Positions 60,469 through 64,000 of a stretch of DNA of 64,000 nucleotides are shown piece after piece (the first letter of the stretch is position 1; every line of letters starts with the position of its first letter). The translations under genes and the position numbers were made by a program. A model generated the notes under the pieces. The model searched no databases. It saw nothing but the letters and a program-made list of their open reading frames with translations, and was not told the origin of the DNA. The stretch comes from Flavihumibacter petaseus NBRC 106054 (GTDB lineage Bacteria; Bacteroidota; Bacteroidia; Chitinophagales; Chitinophagaceae), in contig NZ_BBWV01000001.1 in the NCBI RefSeq assembly GCF_000974785.1, positions 124,001 to 188,000 on the forward strand. Reading direction: 5' to 3'.

Positions 60469-61086
60469 TCAGTCTACCAGCGTATGCGTTGCTCCTGCAA
60501 TAGCATGGGCCGCCAATTTGCGGATCTGTTGTGCCAGGATCCTGTCTTCCGACATCATGGGCAGTTCGTCAAGCGGAAACCAGTTGATGTCAAGCACATC
60601 AAATCCCTTTTGCAGTTGCCCACCGGTAACTGCACAGAGAAAGATCAGCTTATACACATAGAATGCCTGTGGCGGGTGCGGATGCATTTTCTTGTCCCAC
60701 ACAGCCAGGAGGCGGACCGGGTCAACCTGCAATCCGGTTTCTTCCTGGCATTCTTTCACTACTGTCTCCCTGGGTGAATATCCTATATCGGCCCAACCGC
60801 CGGGAATGGACCATTTCCCGTCCAGTGCTTCCTGCACGAGCAATACTTTTTTATTGTCATCAGAAAGGATGAGTGCGCGGATATCGACTTTTGCAGTGGG
60901 GTAATCCTTAGGATGCTCGAACAGGTTGCGGAAGGATTCAGCGTCGCCGCCGGTGTATTCCTGCATGAGTTGCAGGGAGAGTTCTTTTATTTCTTCATAA
61001 CGCTCACGGTCATACGGGTTCGCAGAGTACAGGAGCCCGGTGTCGGCGAGTGCGTTCAGTCTTTTGATCTTTTCCCACACGTTCAT
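60469..61086 (-). CDS. Nudix hydrolase with N-terminal Nudix_N domain
   Basis: The 205-residue cytosolic protein has a helical N-terminal domain (about 1-65: WEKIKRLNALADTGLLYSAN, YDRERYEEIKELSLQLM) and a Nudix domain (about 68-200) with the box GGWADIGYSPRETVVKECQE followed by ETG. The usual Glu after the first Gly-x5 is Tyr here, as in other members of this subgroup, while the REx2-EExG metal-binding core is intact (RETVVKECQEETG). Members act on ADP-ribose or other nucleoside diphosphate compounds; the substrate is not known. It is on the same strand as, and 34 bp upstream of, the sigma gene. Confidence 0.88.
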   Translation of the reverse strand: MNVWEKIKRLNALADTGLLYSANPYDRERYEEIKELSLQLMQEYTGGDAESFRNLFEHPKDYPTAKVDIRALILSDDNKKVLLVQEALDGKWSIPGGWADIGYSPRETVVKECQEETGLQVDPVRLLAVWDKKMHPHPPQAFYVYKLIFLCAVTGGQLQKGFDVLDINWFPLDELPMMSEDRILAQQIRKLAAHAIAGATHTLVD

Positions 61087-61119
61087 GGTTTCATTTTTTT
61101 GTTACGGCGAAGCGCCTTT

Positions 61120-61179
61120 CACGCAATTGTTTTTCACGCAAGGGCGCGGCGCGCCCCGCAAAGGTGCAATGGCGCAAAG
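61120..61179 (+). repeat. Second copy of the 'CGCAAAGG' dispersed repeat
   Basis: CACGCAATTGTTTTTCACGC followed by AAGGGCGCGGCGCGCC and CGCAAAGGTGCAATGGCGC matches the order of parts in 24473-24551. It lies upstream of the Nudix gene. Confidence 0.75.
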
Positions 61180-61284
61180 AAAAGAAAAGGTTTATTGGTG
61201 GGAGTGCCGGGTAACGGACGGGCACACACGCTGATGTTTCTGAAGGCAAAACTAGTGCCTGGTTTCGAATTGTTGCAGGGATAT

Positions 61285-61358
61285 GGGACGGGGTTGCACT
61301 TTTCCCGGGACGAGGTTGCACTTTTGGCGGGACGAGGTTGCACTTTTTCAGGGATGAG
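61285..61358 (+). repeat. 22-bp tandem repeats (three full, one partial)
   Basis: Copies begin at 61285, 61307, 61329 and 61351 (partial, GGGATGAG). Each full unit is GGGACGAGGTT plus GCACTTTTNNN, that is two 11-bp halves. The first copy has GGGGTT in place of GAGGTT. Confidence 0.9.
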
Positions 61359-61411
61359 ATCACAAAACCCTTGATTTCGCCTCTGTTCCCGGCCTTTGTT
61401 CCCTATGTAGA

Positions 61412-61515
61412 ACCTCGCGTTGACCTCGGAATCCGAGGTGTTTGCCTCGGTTTTCGAGGTAAACCCGAGTACCCGGCGAGGTAAATCCGAGGTCCAACAG
61501 AGGTTGAACAGAGGT
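61412..61515 (+). repeat. Array of GAGGT/ACCTC motifs at 11-bp spacing
   Basis: ACCTC starts at 61412 and 61423; GAGGT at 61435; GCCTC at 61444; GAGGT at 61456; GAGTA at 61467; then GAGGT at 61478, 61489, 61500 and 61511. From 61456 on, every step is exactly 11 bp; the earlier ones deviate by one base. ACCTCGGA-A-TCCGAGGT (61423-61439) is a perfect palindrome around one base. Confidence 0.85.
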
Positions 61516-61591
61516 AGCAAAGACTTCGAAGAGTGGTCGGATCTTCCGGTTGGCCCCAATTTTTCTGGTTTGAAAAAAGCTTAAAAATGGT

Positions 61592-61664
61592 CTTATCCTA
61601 GTGTCAAACTAGTCTCTTCCCTATGTAAACCCACCCTTTAATACGAGAACGACACCAGGATAAG
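61592..61664. repeat. 14-bp inverted repeat
   Basis: CTTATCCTAGTGTC (61592-61605) pairs with GACACCAGGATAAG (61651-61664) with one mismatch, across a 45-base loop. Confidence 0.7.
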
Positions 61665-61847
61665 GCTATTTTGAGGCCAGTTTTAACCAGGGTTGGCACT
61701 ACTGCCTTTCTAGTCCTGGAATAGCTATTCAGGTTAGCGCATCAATCCTGATTTGGGTTGACAACCAGGTTTGATTGAACTTTTGTGTCGTGGAACAACT
61801 TCTAAACGCCCCCACCTACGCTAAAGCTTCGGTGGGCACGTAAACAA

Positions 61848-62819
61848 CTAAACCACTAAACTTTTTCTTTTAAACCGGCCAGCCAATATACTCACCAGCA
61901 CAAGCTGAAGGGCATGGTAGATCATCAGGGGCAGCAGGAGTATGGCCGTCATGGGGTTGCCGGCGAAAAGGACCTTTGACATAACGGTGCCATGAACGAG
62001 TGATTTTTTGGAACCGCAGAACTGGGCGGTGATCGTGTCGGCTCGGTCCAGTTGCTGCCAGCGGCAGGCCAGCTGCATCAGGCCGTAGACGATCCAGAAG
62101 AGGGCTGCCATGGCGAGAAACAGGCCGATCAGTGCGGTACCTTCCAACGCATCAAATACATGCCGGTGGAAGGCATCGCAGAAGGCAGTATAGACAATGC
62201 ACAGGATGATGGCCTGGTCAAAATACCGCAGTCCCTTTTTGTTCCTGTCCGCAAATCCGCCCCACCAGCGGTGAAGGATCATTCCCGCTATAACAGGAAG
62301 CAGCACCTGCAGCAGGAGCTTCACGATCACCGGGCCGAGATCGAGGGAACCGGGGCCGGTCGACAATGCGAGTTGCATCCAGAGCGGCGTAATGAAGATG
62401 CCCAACAGGCTGGAAATACTGGCGTTGAAAATAGCTGCGGGTATATTGCCGCCGGCAATAGAAACCATCACCACTGAGGAAGACACTGTACTGGGCAGGG
62501 CGGCCAGGAAATAGGCGCCCAGCCAGTATTGCTCGTAGGTTGTTTCGCGGAAAAACGGCCGGACTGCCAGCAGCAGCAAGGGAAATACAACAAAGGTGAA
62601 GGTCTGAACGAGCAGGTGCAGGCGGAAGTGGCCGAGACCGGCTTTTAGCTTTTCTGGACCCAGCTTGAGTCCGTACAGGAAAAAAATCACGGATACACCA
62701 TAACCTGCCAGCGCTTCCAGCGACCAGGGCCCCTCTCCCAGTCCGCCTTCGGGCCACCATTTGGCCAGCAGGATCATACCCAGCAGCGCCAGCACAAAGG
62801 GATCCAGGCCGGTCTTCAT
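61848..62819 (-). CDS. SBF-like (bile acid:sodium symporter family) transporter
   Basis: The 323-residue inner-membrane protein has about ten transmembrane helices and the SBF-like pattern of the YfeH/SLC10A7 branch: GVSVIFFLYGLKLGPEKLKA, LAALPSTVSSSVVMVSIAGG, NIPAAIFNASISSLLGIFIT, and AQFCGSKKSLVHGTVMSKVL near the C-terminus. The transported compound is unknown. It overlaps the upstream gene by 4 bp (62816-62819), so they are coupled. Confidence 0.88.
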   Translation of the reverse strand: MKTGLDPFVLALLGMILLAKWWPEGGLGEGPWSLEALAGYGVSVIFFLYGLKLGPEKLKAGLGHFRLHLLVQTFTFVVFPLLLLAVRPFFRETTYEQYWLGAYFLAALPSTVSSSVVMVSIAGGNIPAAIFNASISSLLGIFITPLWMQLALSTGPGSLDLGPVIVKLLLQVLLPVIAGMILHRWWGGFADRNKKGLRYFDQAIILCIVYTAFCDAFHRHVFDALEGTALIGLFLAMAALFWIVYGLMQLACRWQQLDRADTITAQFCGSKKSLVHGTVMSKVLFAGNPMTAILLLPLMIYHALQLVLVSILAGRFKRKSLVV

Positions 62820-64000
62820 ACCTGTTGCCGCTTTTTCCGGTTGGCGAGGGCCTTACGCCGGATAATCTCCTGCACGGGAATTCCTTCCACTTTACTTTCC
62901 AGCCAGCTGATCACGTCGAGGTAAGAGAACGTTCGGGTCTCGCGAGGATCGTTTTCGTAAGGTTTGATCTTTTCCAGCAACTTTTTGAATTCAGTTTTAA
63001 GGTCTCCCCCTGAAAACCCGAAGGCTTTCCGGAGGAATCTGAACATTTCTTCTTCCACCACGCTGAGGCTGCCCATTTTCGCCATGAAACGGTAAACGGA
63101 TTTGATCAGGTATTCCAGCAGGTCAAAGTTGCCGAGTTCATAATGGGCGATCAGGTGCAGCAACCGGGCATAACACTGGAGATCGGTGCGCAGGTCAACT
63201 TTCCGGTTGATAATCTTTTGCAGGTAGTCGATCGCTTTCTCATTGTTGCCGCTGCCGAAATACAGGCAGGCGATCTTGTAGTAAAATACCAGGATCCGGT
63301 GCCGGTCGATCTGCAGGCGGTATTCTTCGAGCTTTTCCTCCAGGTAAGGGATCAGTGCCTGGCCTTCCGTGAACGTGCCTTCCAGGAAGTGCAGGTTGAT
63401 CTTGGCCTGTTGCCCGTAGACGAAGGCCTGGATGCGGTTATTGTCATTCGTCTGTACCACGTCCATTTGCTCGGCGGCAACGAACTGTTCCAGGGTTTTG
63501 CGGAACCCGTCTTCGTTGCGGAGGTCGAAATGGGCGCTCAGCAGGTTGTGAAGTCCCTTGATGTATTGCAGTGTTTCTACCTTGATCATCTCCGGGTACT
63601 TGTTGAACTGCTCCACCCACTTGGCGGTATACCGGTAGTACATGAGGAAATCCTGGCGGATAAAAGCATACCAGGTATAGCTCATGTAGGTGTACAACTG
63701 TTCGTAGAAACCTTTGACCTGAACGGATTCGGGAGGCATATGCTGGGCAAAGAAGGCGTCCAGCTCAGCCTCGTCTTCACGATTGCGCGCATGTCCGTGA
63801 CGGATATACCAACTATAGAGCAGAAGAGACAAATTAGAAGTATCATTAATCCGTTGAATCCTCCTGGTCACCTCTTCTGATTCTTTTACGAGTGTTTCGG
63901 CGCGGTTTTCTTCACTACGGGTGATGTGGAGGGCTTCGATCTTCTTTTCAAAAAAAATGGCCTGGATCAGAAAGCTCATCTGGTTATGGGCCCGGGCCTG
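62816..64000 (-). CDS. Unrecognised helical protein, 5' end outside the window
   Basis: The frame is open to the right edge (at least 394 residues); an ATG lies at 63979 but the in-frame codons before it continue without a stop, so the true start is probably beyond 64000. The sequence is almost all helical, with a possible TPR-like rhythm (LQCYARLLHLIAHYELGNFD, KIACLYFGSGNNEKAIDYLQ) and no signal peptide or membrane helix. The C-terminus is basic (RRKALANRKKRQQV). I do not recognise a family. It is translationally coupled to the SBF-like transporter gene. Confidence 0.6.
   Translation of the reverse strand, partial: QARAHNQMSFLIQAIFFEKKIEALHITRSEENRAETLVKESEEVTRRIQRINDTSNLSLLLYSWYIRHGHARNREDEAELDAFFAQHMPPESVQVKGFYEQLYTYMSYTWYAFIRQDFLMYYRYTAKWVEQFNKYPEMIKVETLQYIKGLHNLLSAHFDLRNEDGFRKTLEQFVAAEQMDVVQTNDNNRIQAFVYGQQAKINLHFLEGTFTEGQALIPYLEEKLEEYRLQIDRHRILVFYYKIACLYFGSGNNEKAIDYLQKIINRKVDLRTDLQCYARLLHLIAHYELGNFDLLEYLIKSVYRFMAKMGSLSVVEEEMFRFLRKAFGFSGGDLKTEFKKLLEKIKPYENDPRETRTFSYLDVISWLESKVEGIPVQEIIRRKALANRKKRQQV

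Larger units (their letters stand above)
61087..61847. other. Long non-coding spacer with repeats on an 11-bp grid
   Basis: This 761-bp spacer has no supportable gene. It contains the dispersed repeat copy (61120-61179), 22-bp tandem repeats (61285-61358), an 11-bp-phased GAGGT/ACCTC array (61412-61515), a 14-bp inverted repeat (61592-61605 / 61651-61664) and a CCCACC/GGTGGG hairpin (about 61812-61836) near the end of the transporter gene. Confidence 0.7.

Noticed and set aside
61285-61358. Possible CRISPR-like array (22-bp repeats)
   Set aside because: Units are contiguous with no spacers, and no cas gene is present.
61134-61559. 141-codon minus-strand open frame over the phased arrays
   Set aside because: Its translation is only the repeats read through; composition is unlike neighbouring genes.

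Overview
The window looks like a chromosomal piece of a Bacteroidota bacterium, most likely Chitinophagaceae-like. The reasons are SusC/SusD with an STN-domain SusC and an ECF sigma/FecR pair, 'Reg_prop' propeller histidine kinases, many outer-membrane barrels and Cys-lipoproteins, weak Shine-Dalgarno sites, and one good TAnnTTTG promoter (in front of mqo). No rRNA, tRNA, CRISPR array or complete insertion sequence was seen.

Layout. 1-1572 (-): 5' part of a propeller histidine kinase that runs off the left edge. 1.8-10.4 kb (+): sulfatase, HAD hydrolase, DUF1254/DUF1214 lipoprotein, alkyl-sulfatase-like metallo-hydrolase, solo IS3 OrfA-like HTH protein, small barrel and OprP-type porin; this reads as an envelope cluster for taking up and cleaving sulfate esters. 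10.36-10.94 kb: non-coding DNA with short repeats phased at about 11 or 21 bp. 10.9-13.8 kb (-): GH20 hexosaminidase and an odd winged-helix protein. 13.9-15.8 kb (+): malate:quinone oxidoreductase and a small unknown. 15.8-19.5 kb (-): response regulator plus a second propeller histidine kinase.

19.8-27.8 kb (+) and 28.6-33.3 kb (-) are two convergent envelope clusters of similar make-up: DUF4136-type lipoproteins, POTRA-less Omp85-type barrels, other barrels and an OmpA-type lipoprotein. The plus cluster begins with an ECF sigma gene that has no FecR and holds a second solo OrfA-like gene. They meet at a 0.75 kb spacer with a 38-bp inverted repeat.

34.3-49.3 kb (-): a full 13-gene respiratory complex I operon (nuoA, B, CD fusion, E-N) in the Escherichia coli order and with an E. 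coli-type large NuoG, preceded by a CBS-domain gene. 49.4-60.4 kb (-): a polysaccharide-utilisation-type locus running sigma, FecR, SusC, SusD, PKD lipoprotein, DUF4874/DUF4832 lipoprotein, GH31 glycosidase. 60.5-64 kb (-): Nudix hydrolase, a 0.76 kb non-coding stretch with a striking array on an 11-bp grid, an SBF-type transporter and a helical protein cut by the right edge.

The items most worth a second look are the 11-bp-phased arrays in two unrelated spacers, the two solo OrfA-like HTH genes embedded in envelope operons, the 16-bp motif shared by the orphan sigma gene and its neighbour, and the enterobacterial-type complex I.
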